DNA of 45,387 nucleotides from Lactobacillus kullabergensis (GTDB lineage: Bacteria > Bacillota > Bacilli > Lactobacillales > Lactobacillaceae): NCBI RefSeq assembly GCF_000967195.1, contig NZ_KQ033871.1, positions 152,989 through 198,375 on the forward strand, in the 5' to 3' direction. The position numbers and the translations under genes are program-made. The notes beneath the pieces were generated by a model. That model made no database searches. It had not been told where the DNA came from and saw only the letters and a list, made by a program, of their open reading frames with translations. Of the stretch, positions 8,758 through 18,042 are shown piece after piece; the first letter of the stretch is position 1, and each line of letters starts with the position of its first letter.

Positions 8758-9540
8758 ATGGCAGAAAAGAAAACTGAAGCACAAGCTAAAATAGATACTA
8801 ACAAGCAGGAAAAACTAAAGGAAAAAGTAATCAATCAAAATATAGATGATGAGGTCAAACAAATGCAGCCTGCCGAGTTGCGTAAACAACTTAGCAATAA
8901 AAATTCTGACTATGTTTTTCGCTTGCAAAAAGAACTTGAAACACAAGGCAAGATGAGTCATGAAGAGGCTCAAAAAAGAGTAGATGCGCTCTTGAATGAT
9001 TTAATAATTGCACAGCGTCATGGTCAACCTGCCAGTACATATTACGGCATGTCACCTAAATTAAAAGCTGCTGACATGTTAAAGCCCAAAAAGAAGAAAG
9101 CTTCAGATATTCCGTTTTGGCAATATGCCACGGATAATGCACTGTTTTATGTAGCTTTGCTATTTGGTCTTTTTGGCTTAATTGGTTTATTCCAAAAGAA
9201 CAACAAATATAATTCAGAGATGGGTGCCTTAACTTTGTTGATTGTTGGTGCTGCACTGGGCGTTTTTATGACGAAGTATAATGAATGGGTCTTACCTAAT
9301 GGCAGTAAAAATCGCAAGATCCCCTGGTCAAAATTAATTTGGGGTTTTATTTCAATGATGGCATTGCTCTTTATCTGCTTTGGCGTTTTATCTCTGAGAG
9401 CATTACAAATTATAAATCCTGTTTTGCCTGGAATATATAATTTAATAATTGCTGCAGTGGTATATGGTATTCGCTGGCTTTTCCGTCGTCATTATCAAAT
9501 TATCGGCTCTGCTTTTTCACCAGCTGATAGGAGCAAATAG
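8758..9540 (+). CDS. DUF1129 family membrane protein
   Basis: 260 residues. The first ~110 are charged and lysine-rich with a likely cytosolic helical domain (PAELRKQLSNKNSDYVFRLQ). The rest has four hydrophobic segments, near residues 130-145, 155-170, 195-215 and 222-240. This matches the DUF1129 family, which regularly follows ychF in lactobacilli. The ribosome site AGGA overlaps the ychF stop, so it is probably co-transcribed with it. Function unknown. Confidence 0.75.
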   Translation: MAEKKTEAQAKIDTNKQEKLKEKVINQNIDDEVKQMQPAELRKQLSNKNSDYVFRLQKELETQGKMSHEEAQKRVDALLNDLIIAQRHGQPASTYYGMSPKLKAADMLKPKKKKASDIPFWQYATDNALFYVALLFGLFGLIGLFQKNNKYNSEMGALTLLIVGAALGVFMTKYNEWVLPNGSKNRKIPWSKLIWGFISMMALLFICFGVLSLRALQIINPVLPGIYNLIIAAVVYGIRWLFRRHYQIIGSAFSPADRSK

Positions 9541-9587
9541 GTGCTTTTTGTCAAGAAAAGAGCTATACTTAGATAACTATATGTTTT

Positions 9588-9630
9588 AAAGGATAAATAG
9601 ATTTATCATGAATCTATTTATCCTTTTTAA
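9588..9630 (+). terminator. terminator or leader attenuator before the ABC exporter
   Basis: A perfect 16-bp stem (9588-9603 with 9611-9626) has a seven-base loop and a T run. A TATACT -10-like box (9564-9569) lies just upstream without a good -35. It may simply end the DUF1129 transcript, or act as an attenuator in the exporter leader. A 17-codon ORF (9608-9661) starts in the loop. Confidence 0.75.
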
Positions 9631-9682
9631 ACTGAATACACGTTTAAAAATAACGCATTAATAAATTAGAAAGAGGTATTTA

Positions 9683-11407
9683 ATGATTAACACGCTGAGT
9701 AAGTCAATCAGGCAGTATAAAAAACTGTCTTTGCTGTCACCACTCTTTGTCACTGGTGAAGTTATCATTGAAATGTTAATACCATATTTGGTTGGTATTT
9801 TAATTGATAATGGCATTATGAAAGGGAACATGCCCTACATTACTAAAAGCGGTATTGTTTTATTGGTGTTTACGGTTCTTTCACTTGTTTTAGGTGCTGG
9901 TGCCAGTTATGCCTCTGCTCATGCTGCAGCTGGGTTTGCAGCCAATTTGCGTAAAGACATGTTTTATCATGTGCAAGATTATTCTTTTGAAAATATTGAC
10001 AATTTTTCTAGTGCCAGTTTGGTGACGAGAATGACGACTGACGTTAATAACGTTCAGATGTCTTATCAAATATTAATTAGAATTGCTGTCAGAGCGCCAA
10101 TGATGTTATTGGTGTCAATAATCATGTCTGTTATTGTCAGTCCCCAATTATCACTGGTATTTGTAGTGATTGCACCAGTTTTTGTCATTCTGCTCGGTAT
10201 CATTATTAAAAGTGCCAGCAAGTATTTTCCTAAGATTTTTAGGGGCTATGACCGCATGAACCAAGTAGTGCGGGAAAACATTCGCGGCATTCGTGAAGTT
10301 AAAACCTATGTTCAAGAAGAAGCACAAACAGTTAAATTTAAAAAATCTGCCGGCTTTATCTACAGACTATTTGCAACTGCACAAAAAATCATGTCGCTGA
10401 ACTCACTTGTTGTTATGGCAGTGTTAAATATTTCTAACTTGGCTATTTGCTGGTTTGGAGCCAAAGAAATTGTTGGTGGCAGTTTACAAACCGGTCAGCT
10501 TATCTCAATGTTTTCATATTCAAACTCTGTCTTAGGCAGTTTGAATATGTTGGCAATGATCTTTACACAGCTGGTTGTCTCTGCTGCTAGTGGTCACAGA
10601 ATTGCTGACGTTATCAATGAAAAGCCATCAATTGAAAATCCACGCAAACCTTTAAAGCATGTAAACAATGGTGAAGTAATTTTTGATCACGTTAATTTTA
10701 AATATGATCCAGATGATAAGAACCTGGCTTTAAACAATATCAATCTAACCATTAAACCGGGTGAGACAATTGGTATTATTGGGAAAACCGGGTCATCTAA
10801 ATCAACCTTAGTATCCATGATTCCACGGCTTTATGATACAGACTCAGGAGCCGTTCGGGTATCTGGACACAATGTAAAATCATATGATTTAAAAACACTG
10901 CGCGACAACGTAGCAATGGTTTTGCAAAATAATGTTCTGTTTTCAGGAACCATTAAGGAGAACCTGAAATGGGGTAACGAAAATGCCACTGATGAAGAAA
11001 TTGTTGCTGCTGCCAAAATTGCTCATGCAGATGATTTTATTCGTGAAATGCCTGACCAATATGAAACTATGGTTGAACAAGGGGGGACTAACGTTTCCGG
11101 TGGCCAAAAGCAAAGAATTACAATTGCACGGGCATTGCTGAAGAGGCCTAAGATTTTAATTTTGGATGATTCTACTTCAGCGGTTGATACACAAACTGAG
11201 CGTCAAATCCGCGAAGCACTGGTAGAAAATATGCCAGATACCACTAAAATAATTATTTCGCAGAGAATCGTATCCATTAAGGATGCAGACAGAATAATTG
11301 TCATGGATGATGGTAAAATTCAAGATATTGGTACACATGAAGAGTTAATGAAACGCAATGATCTGTACAGCTCAATTGCCAAGTTTCAAGAAGAACAAAA
11401 GAAGTAG
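9683..11407 (+). CDS. heterodimeric ABC multidrug exporter, degenerate-site subunit (LmrC-type)
   Basis: 574-residue half transporter: six membrane helices (about residues 15-310) and a nucleotide-binding domain. Walker A reads GKTGSSKST, with Ser where the second conserved Gly is usual. The signature SGGQKQR is intact. After Walker B (ILILDD) the catalytic Glu is Asp, and the switch His is Gln (ISQRIVS). These changes define the non-hydrolysing site of asymmetric exporters such as LmrCD, BmrCD and TM287/288. AGAGG precedes ATG 9683. The partner subunit follows at once. Likely exports drugs or lipophilic compounds; the substrate is unknown. Confidence 0.92.
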   Translation: MINTLSKSIRQYKKLSLLSPLFVTGEVIIEMLIPYLVGILIDNGIMKGNMPYITKSGIVLLVFTVLSLVLGAGASYASAHAAAGFAANLRKDMFYHVQDYSFENIDNFSSASLVTRMTTDVNNVQMSYQILIRIAVRAPMMLLVSIIMSVIVSPQLSLVFVVIAPVFVILLGIIIKSASKYFPKIFRGYDRMNQVVRENIRGIREVKTYVQEEAQTVKFKKSAGFIYRLFATAQKIMSLNSLVVMAVLNISNLAICWFGAKEIVGGSLQTGQLISMFSYSNSVLGSLNMLAMIFTQLVVSAASGHRIADVINEKPSIENPRKPLKHVNNGEVIFDHVNFKYDPDDKNLALNNINLTIKPGETIGIIGKTGSSKSTLVSMIPRLYDTDSGAVRVSGHNVKSYDLKTLRDNVAMVLQNNVLFSGTIKENLKWGNENATDEEIVAAAKIAHADDFIREMPDQYETMVEQGGTNVSGGQKQRITIARALLKRPKILILDDSTSAVDTQTERQIREALVENMPDTTKIIISQRIVSIKDADRIIVMDDGKIQDIGTHEELMKRNDLYSSIAKFQEEQKK

Positions 11408-11416
11408 GTGATTAAT

Positions 11417-13279
11417 TTGAATAAAGCAGTGGAAAAACAAAATAGCCAAATCTCTGGTAAACGTTCTGCAATACTGTGGCGTCTGCTTAAATTAGTTGCT
11501 AGTACCAGTCCTTGGATGCTTATCAGTTCTACAGTTGCCATAATTCTCACGGCTGCTGCGAATGTTTTAGGATCCTTGTTTATCGAGCGCTTGATAAATA
11601 CTTACATTATTCCGCTAACTAAAGAGGCCAGACCAGACTTCGGTCCACTTTTGCACGCAATTGCAGTAATGTTTGGCTGTTACGCTATTGGATTCATTTC
11701 TAATTATCTTTTTGCAATGTTAATGGCAGTTTTAGCTCAAAAAGTCCAATTCAGAGTGCGGATGGAAATGTTTGAGCACATGGAAAAATTGCCAATTTCT
11801 TATTTCGATGAGAATGATTATGGCGACATCATGAGCTGTTATACAAACGACATTGATACGTTGCAACAAATGATTTCACAATCGATTCCACAGTTTATGA
11901 ACTCAACTTTAAACCTTATTTTCGTTTTAGGTGCGATGTTGGTTTTAAGCTGGCAGCTAACTATTTTTACTTTAATAGTCTTTGCTCTTTCTATTATCGT
12001 TGTACGCTTTTTAACGATACGTTCAGCTCATTACTTTAAGCTGCAGCAAAAAGAATTAGGACAAGTTAACGGTTATAATGAAGAAATGCTTAATGGCCTT
12101 AAGGTAATTAAAGTCTTTAGCCATGAGCCTGAAGTTGAGCAAGATTTTAATGCTTATAACGATTCATTGCAGGTAGCATCTGGCAAGGCTCATACTTATG
12201 CCACGATTTTATTCCCAATTATGGGTAACTTGGGCAACTTGCTTTATGTGTTAATTGCAGTTTTAGGTGGTGCGGTGGCCATCAATCATATTGCACCTCT
12301 TTCATTAGGTGTTATTGGTGCCTTTCTGCAGTTATCAAAACAGTTTGCAATGCCGATAGCTCAGATTTCGCAACAGTTAAATTCTATCGTAATGGCATTA
12401 GCCGGTGCGGAAAGAATTTTTAAATTAGAAGATCAGATAGTTGAAGTTGATGATGGTGATGTAACCATCACTAAAGACGAAGATGTAAAGGGTGCATGGC
12501 ACTGGAATGTACCGCAAAAAGATGGGTCAGTGAAGAAAGTTACTGTCAATGGTCATATTGTTTTTGATCATGTTAACTTTGGTTATTCGCCAAATAAACA
12601 AATTTTGTATGATATTTCGATTGATGCCAAACCTGGTATGAAAGTAGCGCTGGTTGGTGAAACTGGAGCGGGCAAAACCACTATTTCTAATATGATTAAT
12701 CGTTTCTACGAAATTAATTCTGGTACTATAACTTATGACGGTATTCCGATTAATAGAATTAAAAAAGATGATTTAAGGCGGTCGTTATCAATAGTATTGC
12801 AGGACACACACATGTTTACCGGTACAGTTATGGATAATATCCGTTTTGGTAATGCTGAAGCAAGTGATGATGATGTGTACCAGGCAGCGCACTTATCGCA
12901 TGCCGATGAATTCATTCATCACTTGGACGAAGGCTATAAAACTATTATCGATGGTAATGGCGGAGATCTGTCTCAGGGTCAAATGCAACTTCTCAGTATT
13001 GCGCGGGCGATGATCGCTGATGAACCAGTCATGATTTTAGATGAGGCAACTTCCAGCATTGATACGCAAACTGAAAAGCTAGTGCAGGCTGGTATGGATA
13101 ATCTGCTTGCAGGACGTACAAGTTTTGTTATTGCCCACCGTCTTTCAACAATTGTTAACTCGGACTTGATTTTAGTACTTGATCATGGTCATATTATTGA
13201 AGCCGGTAACCATGAGCAGCTTCTAAAGCAAAAGGGTTACTACTACGAGTTATATACTGGTAAAAAAGAAATACAGTAA
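11417..13279 (+). CDS. heterodimeric ABC multidrug exporter, catalytic subunit (LmrD-type)
   Basis: About 620 residues, six membrane helices and an NBD. Walker A GETGAGKTT and Walker B MILDEATSS with the catalytic Glu are intact, as is the switch His (IAHRLST). The signature is degenerate (LSQGQMQ). Degenerate signature here plus degenerate Walker B/switch in the partner together form the silent site. Insert residues ~345-380 before the NBD are typical of LmrD. I prefer TTG 11417, six bases after AGGTG, over the GTG at 11408 directly abutting the upstream stop. Confidence 0.92.
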   Translation: MNKAVEKQNSQISGKRSAILWRLLKLVASTSPWMLISSTVAIILTAAANVLGSLFIERLINTYIIPLTKEARPDFGPLLHAIAVMFGCYAIGFISNYLFAMLMAVLAQKVQFRVRMEMFEHMEKLPISYFDENDYGDIMSCYTNDIDTLQQMISQSIPQFMNSTLNLIFVLGAMLVLSWQLTIFTLIVFALSIIVVRFLTIRSAHYFKLQQKELGQVNGYNEEMLNGLKVIKVFSHEPEVEQDFNAYNDSLQVASGKAHTYATILFPIMGNLGNLLYVLIAVLGGAVAINHIAPLSLGVIGAFLQLSKQFAMPIAQISQQLNSIVMALAGAERIFKLEDQIVEVDDGDVTITKDEDVKGAWHWNVPQKDGSVKKVTVNGHIVFDHVNFGYSPNKQILYDISIDAKPGMKVALVGETGAGKTTISNMINRFYEINSGTITYDGIPINRIKKDDLRRSLSIVLQDTHMFTGTVMDNIRFGNAEASDDDVYQAAHLSHADEFIHHLDEGYKTIIDGNGGDLSQGQMQLLSIARAMIADEPVMILDEATSSIDTQTEKLVQAGMDNLLAGRTSFVIAHRLSTIVNSDLILVLDHGHIIEAGNHEQLLKQKGYYYELYTGKKEIQ

Positions 13280-13293
13280 TTTTTGATTATATT

Positions 13294-13325
13294 TTCTCAG
13301 CATTATGGTGCTGGGAATTTTTTTG
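13294..13325 (+). terminator. terminator after the ABC exporter
   Basis: A 9-bp stem (13294-13302 with 13309-13317, one G-T pair) encloses a six-base loop and is followed by TTTTTTT. Confidence 0.8.
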
Positions 13326-13337
13326 CTTAAAAAGACT

Positions 13338-13358
13338 TGCAAGCAATAATTGCTTGCA
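13338..13358. promoter_or_regulatory. palindrome upstream of the EgtUV-like importer
   Basis: TGCAAGCAAT and its exact complement ATTGCTTGCA flank a single A. It lies about 120 bases before the importer start, next to possible -35 (TTGCTT, 13350-13355) and -10 (TATGGT, 13375-13380) elements spaced 19 bases. A candidate operator; the regulator is unknown. Confidence 0.4.
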
Positions 13359-13477
13359 GAACTCAGGTTTGTGTTATGGTAAGGTTTAAGAAATTAGCTA
13401 GGTCTAAAGCTATTAGCATAGTACTTTATGTAATTTAGGATAATTAAAAAATTGGCCTAGACAAAAGGAATTAAACG

Positions 13478-15004
13478 ATGAATCAAATTTTCCAAATCTT
13501 AAGTGAGCGCAGGGGCGATTTGGGCGTAGCCCTATTGCAGCACCTGCAAATCTCATTAGTTTCGCTACTAATTGCAATGGTAATTGCAATGCCTCTGGCT
13601 TTTTGGGCAGTAAAACACACCAGGGCTGCGGAATTTTTATTACAAATTGCCAGTATATTGCAGACAATCCCTTCATTGGCACTGTTGGGTTTGCTAATTC
13701 CACTTGTAGGAATAGGAACAGTACCTGCTGTGATTGCCTTAGTTGTATACGCCTTATTACCAATTTTTCAGAATACTTATCTGGGTTTAACTGAAATTGA
13801 CCCTGCTCTTGAAGAAGCTGCAGACGCATTTGGCATGTCTCGTTTGCAAAAGTTGCTTAAAGTAGAATTGCCTTTAGCTATGCCAACAATTATTTCCGGT
13901 ATTAGGACAGCACTGGTTTTAATTATTGGAACTGCCACTATGGCGGCTTTAATTGGTGCTGGTGGTCTTGGTAGTTTTATTCTATTGGGAATTGACCGTA
14001 ATAATACCGCATTAATTGTTATAGGAGCAGTATGTTCAGGTATTTTAGCAATCACGTTAAGTGCTTTGATTAAGTGGCTGGAGCATGCGTCGGTTAAAAC
14101 TGCTTTAGGAATTTTAAGTGTCAGCATTATATTTTTGGCCGGAAGCGGCATTTACCAAGCAGTTACCAGTCAAAAGGAGACTATTATTATTGCCGGCAAG
14201 TTGGGTTCTGAACCAGAGATTTTGATCAATATGTATAAAGATTTAATCGAGCAAGACGATTCACATGTGCAGGTGACTCTGAAACCCAATTTTGGTAAAA
14301 CGACCTTTTTATACAGTGCTTTGAAAAATGGCAAGATTGATATTTACCCTGAATTTACAGGGACCGTTTTGGAAACTTTTGCCAAATCTCCAGTAAAAAC
14401 AGCAGGACTAAGCGAAAAAGAGACTTATGAAAAAGCTAAAAAATTAATGTATGAGCAAGATAAACTAACTTTGCTTAAACCCATGGCGTATGATAATACT
14501 TATGCTTTGGCTGTCAAAACCTCTTTTAAAAATAAAAATCATTTAAAGAAAATCAGTGATTTGGCTAATATTACTAATCAGTTAAAGGGCGGCATGACTT
14601 TAGAGTTCATTGACCGTGGGGATGGTTTTAAAGGGATCAAGAAACTATACAAAATCGATTTTCCTGTTAAATCAATGGAGCCGGCTTTGCGCTACCAAGC
14701 AATAAACCAGAATAAAGTTAACATCGTTGATGCCTATTCAACTGACAGTGAGTTGCGGCAGTATCATCTAAGTATTTTAAAGGATGACAAACATAACTTC
14801 CCTATTTATCAGGGTGCTCCTTTAATGAGTAATGACTTTGCAAATAAGCATCCTCAAATTGTGCATAGTTTGAATAAATTAGCAGGCAGAATTACTGAAA
14901 AGCAAATGCAGGAAATGAACTATGAAGTAAACGTTAAAAATATGGATCCGGGACAAGTTGCACATAATTTTTTAGTAAAACAGCATTTGCTTAAGGAGAA
15001 GTAA
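13478..15004 (+). CDS. egtU: ABC importer permease fused to substrate-binding domain (EgtU/OpuC-like)
   Basis: 508 residues: a six-helix permease (about 1-215, with the [12 protein letters not shown] coupling motif) fused to an OpuAC/ProX-type binding domain (about 230-508). The binding domain carries [49 protein letters not shown] and DAYSTDSEL. These blocks closely resemble, from memory, the pneumococcal EgtU ergothioneine transporter, formerly annotated as a choline/betaine ProWX. AAAGGA precedes ATG 13478. The ATPase follows after one base. An osmolyte substrate (betaine, carnitine, choline) remains possible. Confidence 0.8.
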   Translation: MNQIFQILSERRGDLGVALLQHLQISLVSLLIAMVIAMPLAFWAVKHTRAAEFLLQIASILQTIPSLALLGLLIPLVGIGTVPAVIALVVYALLPIFQNTYLGLTEIDPALEEAADAFGMSRLQKLLKVELPLAMPTIISGIRTALVLIIGTATMAALIGAGGLGSFILLGIDRNNTALIVIGAVCSGILAITLSALIKWLEHASVKTALGILSVSIIFLAGSGIYQAVTSQKETIIIAGKLGSEPEILINMYKDLIEQDDSHVQVTLKPNFGKTTFLYSALKNGKIDIYPEFTGTVLETFAKSPVKTAGLSEKETYEKAKKLMYEQDKLTLLKPMAYDNTYALAVKTSFKNKNHLKKISDLANITNQLKGGMTLEFIDRGDGFKGIKKLYKIDFPVKSMEPALRYQAINQNKVNIVDAYSTDSELRQYHLSILKDDKHNFPIYQGAPLMSNDFANKHPQIVHSLNKLAGRITEKQMQEMNYEVNVKNMDPGQVAHNFLVKQHLLKEK

Positions 15005-15005
15005 G

Positions 15006-15974
15006 ATGACTTCAGCGATAAAATTTGATCACGTAAAAAAATCGTTTGCTGATAAAGTAGTAGTAAATAACCTTAATCTCGATGTTCAGCAAGGTGAATT
15101 ATTTGTTTTAGTTGGCAACTCCGGTAGTGGGAAAACAACATCTGTTAAAATGATTAATCGTTTGGAAGACCCAAATTCTGGCCTGGTTTTAGTTAATGAA
15201 CGGCCCACTACAGAATACAATGTGCAAAAATTGCGCTGGCAAATTGGCTATGTTTTGCAGCAAATTGCACTTTTTCCCAACATGACAGTTGCTCAAAACA
15301 TTACTCTGATTCCGGCGATCCAGGGTAAGAGCAAGAACCTTGATGAAATAGCTGCACGACTATTAGAAAAAGTGGGGTTAAATCCGCAAGAATATGCCTC
15401 AAGATATCCGCATGAATTATCTGGTGGGGAGCAACAGAGGATTGGAATACTACGGGCAATTGCTTCTAAGCCGCCTATTGTCTTAATGGATGAACCGTTT
15501 AGTGCCCTTGATCCACTTTCACGGGCAAATTTGCAAAAACTGGTTGTTGACTTGCATCAACAGCTTCATAACACCATTATATTTGTCACTCATGATATGA
15601 ATGAGGCGCTGCTTTTGGCGGACAGAATTGGTATTATGAAAGATGGGCAATTATTGCAGGTGGACAAACCGGAAGAAGTTTTAAGGCACCCGGCAAATGA
15701 CTTTGTGAGAGACTTTTTTAAAGGCAGTTTGGGCAATAACTTATACGAAACGCCTTTGAGGCAGGCGGCTTTATTTAATAAATATAAAAAAGATGCTTTA
15801 AGGTCACTGCCTGATATGATGGTAATTGGTGAAGAAGAAACTATCGCCAGGCTGCTGCAGCTGTTGTGCGATCATGAAGAAGTGGCAGTGCAAAACCAAA
15901 ATAAGGAACTTTTAGGATATATTGATCGACAGTGGATAGTGGAATATTTAAATGGTATTAGTAATTTAAACTAA
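15006..15974 (+). CDS. egtV: ABC importer ATPase (EgtV/OpuCA-like)
   Basis: 322-residue ATPase of the quaternary-amine transporter family. Walker A GNSGSGKTT (about 37-45), signature LSGGEQQR (about 138), Walker B IVLMDEPFSALDP and switch FVTHDMNEA are all intact. After residue 240 the C-terminus keeps only a short CBS-like remnant (RLLQLLCDHEEVAVQNQNKE), not the two CBS domains of osmosensing OpuA/OpuCA ATPases. ATG lies one base after the upstream stop with AAGGAG just before it, so the two are translationally coupled. Confidence 0.85.
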   Translation: MTSAIKFDHVKKSFADKVVVNNLNLDVQQGELFVLVGNSGSGKTTSVKMINRLEDPNSGLVLVNERPTTEYNVQKLRWQIGYVLQQIALFPNMTVAQNITLIPAIQGKSKNLDEIAARLLEKVGLNPQEYASRYPHELSGGEQQRIGILRAIASKPPIVLMDEPFSALDPLSRANLQKLVVDLHQQLHNTIIFVTHDMNEALLLADRIGIMKDGQLLQVDKPEEVLRHPANDFVRDFFKGSLGNNLYETPLRQAALFNKYKKDALRSLPDMMVIGEEETIARLLQLLCDHEEVAVQNQNKELLGYIDRQWIVEYLNGISNLN

Positions 15975-15980
15975 GAAAGC

Positions 15981-16004
15981 AAGCTGGAAAAATCCAGCTT
16001 TTTT
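15981..16004 (+). terminator. terminator after egtV-like gene
   Basis: AAGCTGGA (15981-15988) pairs with TCCAGCTT (15993-16000) around an AAAA loop, then T's. Confidence 0.85.
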
Positions 16005-16077
16005 AATAAAATAATAAAGTTATGCTTGAATATTAGTAGTTTGTTACAAAATTGTCTAAAATATTAAACATAGATTC

Positions 16078-16086
16078 TGCTACACT
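16078..16086 (+). promoter_or_regulatory. extended -10 promoter of the two-component system
   Basis: TGCTACACT resembles an extended -10 (TGnTATAAT) and lies about 65 bases before the response regulator. The -35 region is poor. Confidence 0.35.
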
Positions 16087-16152
16087 ATATTTAGTAGAAT
16101 AGAAAAACAAAACGAATATAATCAATAAGTAAAAAGAAGGGAAATTAGCCCT

Positions 16153-16839
16153 ATGAAAATTTTAGTTGTTGACGACGATAAAGAAATCGTCGAACTGTTA
16201 AGTATTTATCTCAAAAATGAAGGTTATACCCCGGTTGTTGCATATAGTGGCAAGGAAGCAATTACGAAATTAACTACCACTCCGGATATTGCTTTGATGA
16301 TCTTAGATGTCATGATGCCTAATATGAGTGGGATTGATGTTATCAAGGAAGTTCGTAAAGATTCTGACATTCCTATTATCATTGTGTCTGCTAAAACAGG
16401 AGACATGGATAAAATCCAGGGTTTGATTACGGGTGCGGATGACTATGTGTCAAAGCCATTCAATCCATTAGAGGTTATGGCGCGAGTTCGTTCGCTTTTA
16501 CGTCGCAGTCAAAAACAGGTCAAAGATGATGAACCTGACATTCTTGAAGTTGGACCGCTCATTATTAACCGTGATTCACATGAAGTTAAAACAATTGATG
16601 GCAAAGATATTCAGTTGACTGCTTTGGAATTCGGTATTCTGTATCTTCTTGCCAGCCACCCTAATCGTGTATTTTCTGCTGATGAAATTTTTGAACGGGT
16701 TTGGCAACAGGAATCGATAGTTTCTGCTAAAACCGTTATGGTGCACGTTTCGCACTTGCGTGACAAGATTCAAACGGCCACAGGCGGCGAAGATGTTATT
16801 CAGACTGTTTGGGGTGTAGGCTATAAAGTTGAGGCTTAG
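16153..16839 (+). CDS. OmpR/PhoB-type response regulator
   Basis: 228 residues. Receiver domain with acidic pocket VVDDDKE, phospho-acceptor Asp52 (MILDVMMPN), switch Ser/Thr in IIVSAK and Lys in YVSKPFNPLE. The C-terminal winged helix (about 130-226) ends in VWGVGYKVEA. GAAGGGAAA precedes the start. Its kinase begins 4 bases after its stop. The VanR-like sequence and its place before murE suggest, but do not show, a cell-envelope role. Confidence 0.92.
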   Translation: MKILVVDDDKEIVELLSIYLKNEGYTPVVAYSGKEAITKLTTTPDIALMILDVMMPNMSGIDVIKEVRKDSDIPIIIVSAKTGDMDKIQGLITGADDYVSKPFNPLEVMARVRSLLRRSQKQVKDDEPDILEVGPLIINRDSHEVKTIDGKDIQLTALEFGILYLLASHPNRVFSADEIFERVWQQESIVSAKTVMVHVSHLRDKIQTATGGEDVIQTVWGVGYKVEA

Positions 16840-16843
16840 CTAG

Positions 16844-17998
16844 ATGAAAAAAGAAAGGGTCAAGCTGACAGCTGCTGAAAAAAGCGAGTTGTTTGCTGAA
16901 GGCGTTATAACGGTTATTTTGCTGTTATTGTTAAACCTATCGGTGATTATTTTAATCAACTTGACAATTTTACAAAATAAAAACCTGGTTAACGGTATTT
17001 ATTTTTTAAAAAAGACCATTACTTTTGCTGGTGGACGCCATCTATGGTCTTGGCAAAATACCTTTATTATTTTTATGGGTATTGGCGATTTAATCGTGCT
17101 CTACTGGCGCTTAATTCGGCGTTATCATCAAATGCAGTTAAGACACGTTATTTCTGAACTGCATTATATTGCAAAGGGACATTTTGATCACACAATTTCT
17201 TTTAAAGTCAAAACAGATTTACAAAAAGTAATTGATTCGATTAATTCATTAGTCGATAGTACAGTCAACGCAATTAATGAAGAAAAGGCGATTGAAAAAT
17301 CTAAAGATGAATTAATCAGTAATGTTTCTCATGATATCAGAACGCCCTTAACTTCTATCATTGGATATTTAGGATTACTTAAATCGGGGGTGTCAGATCC
17401 AGCAGATCAGCAAAAATATCTTAATATCGCGTATATGAAAGCTGAACAAATGAAGTCTCTGGCTCATGATCTGCTTGAGTATACAACGTTAAAATCAACA
17501 AGTACCAAACTGAATCTGTCTTCTTTACATATTTTTTCTATGTTGGAACAAGTGGCAGCGGGATTTGAATTTGAAGGTCAAGAAAAAGGGATAGTATTTA
17601 ATATTGAAGCAAGACCTAAGAATTTAACGATTGAAGCCGATGCAGAAAAGTTAGTACGTGTTTACAATAATCTCATCACTAACGCTTTGAAATATGGTAC
17701 AGGGGCAACACAAATTAATTTGATTGCTAATTTGGTCAATAACAATGAAGTGGAATTACGGGTAGAAAACAATGGTGCCCAAATTCCTGAAGAGTCGTTA
17801 AAAAAAATATTTGAACGGTTCTATAGAGTAGAAGGATCTCGGAATACTAAAACAGGTGGTACAGGACTGGGTCTGTCAATTACCAAAAGCATTGTTGATC
17901 TTCATCACGGCAAAATTCGTTGTGAATCTGATAAAGATTGGACACGTTTCATTATTTGTCTGCCTTTGAACCTAAAGAGTGAAAAAACTCCAGCATAG
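16844..17998 (+). CDS. sensor histidine kinase (VanS-like)
   Basis: 384 residues. Two membrane helices (about 20-43 and 72-91) flank a short extracellular loop of ~28 residues, too small for a large ligand domain. A HAMP-like linker is followed by the H box NVSHDIRTPLTS (His about 163), N box NNLITNALKYG and G box GTGLGLSIT. It pairs with the regulator just upstream. A murE promoter lies at its very end. Such short-loop kinases often sense the membrane or antibiotics. Confidence 0.92.
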   Translation: MKKERVKLTAAEKSELFAEGVITVILLLLLNLSVIILINLTILQNKNLVNGIYFLKKTITFAGGRHLWSWQNTFIIFMGIGDLIVLYWRLIRRYHQMQLRHVISELHYIAKGHFDHTISFKVKTDLQKVIDSINSLVDSTVNAINEEKAIEKSKDELISNVSHDIRTPLTSIIGYLGLLKSGVSDPADQQKYLNIAYMKAEQMKSLAHDLLEYTTLKSTSTKLNLSSLHIFSMLEQVAAGFEFEGQEKGIVFNIEARPKNLTIEADAEKLVRVYNNLITNALKYGTGATQINLIANLVNNNEVELRVENNGAQIPEESLKKIFERFYRVEGSRNTKTGGTGLGLSITKSIVDLHHGKIRCESDKDWTRFIICLPLNLKSEKTPA

Positions 17999-18001
17999 CT
18001 G

Positions 18002-18010
18002 TGGTATAAT
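18002..18010 (+). promoter_or_regulatory. extended -10 promoter of murE
   Basis: TGGTATAAT is a perfect extended -10 just after the kinase stop codon, 33 bases before murE. It gives murE-racD its own promoter in addition to any read-through. Confidence 0.55.
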
Positions 18011-18042
18011 TTTGACTGAGATATTAAATAGAGGAGTATAGC

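Noticed and set aside
13777..14151. 124-codon minus-strand ORF within the permease gene
   Set aside because: Shadow of the EgtU-like permease; no ribosome site and no domain.
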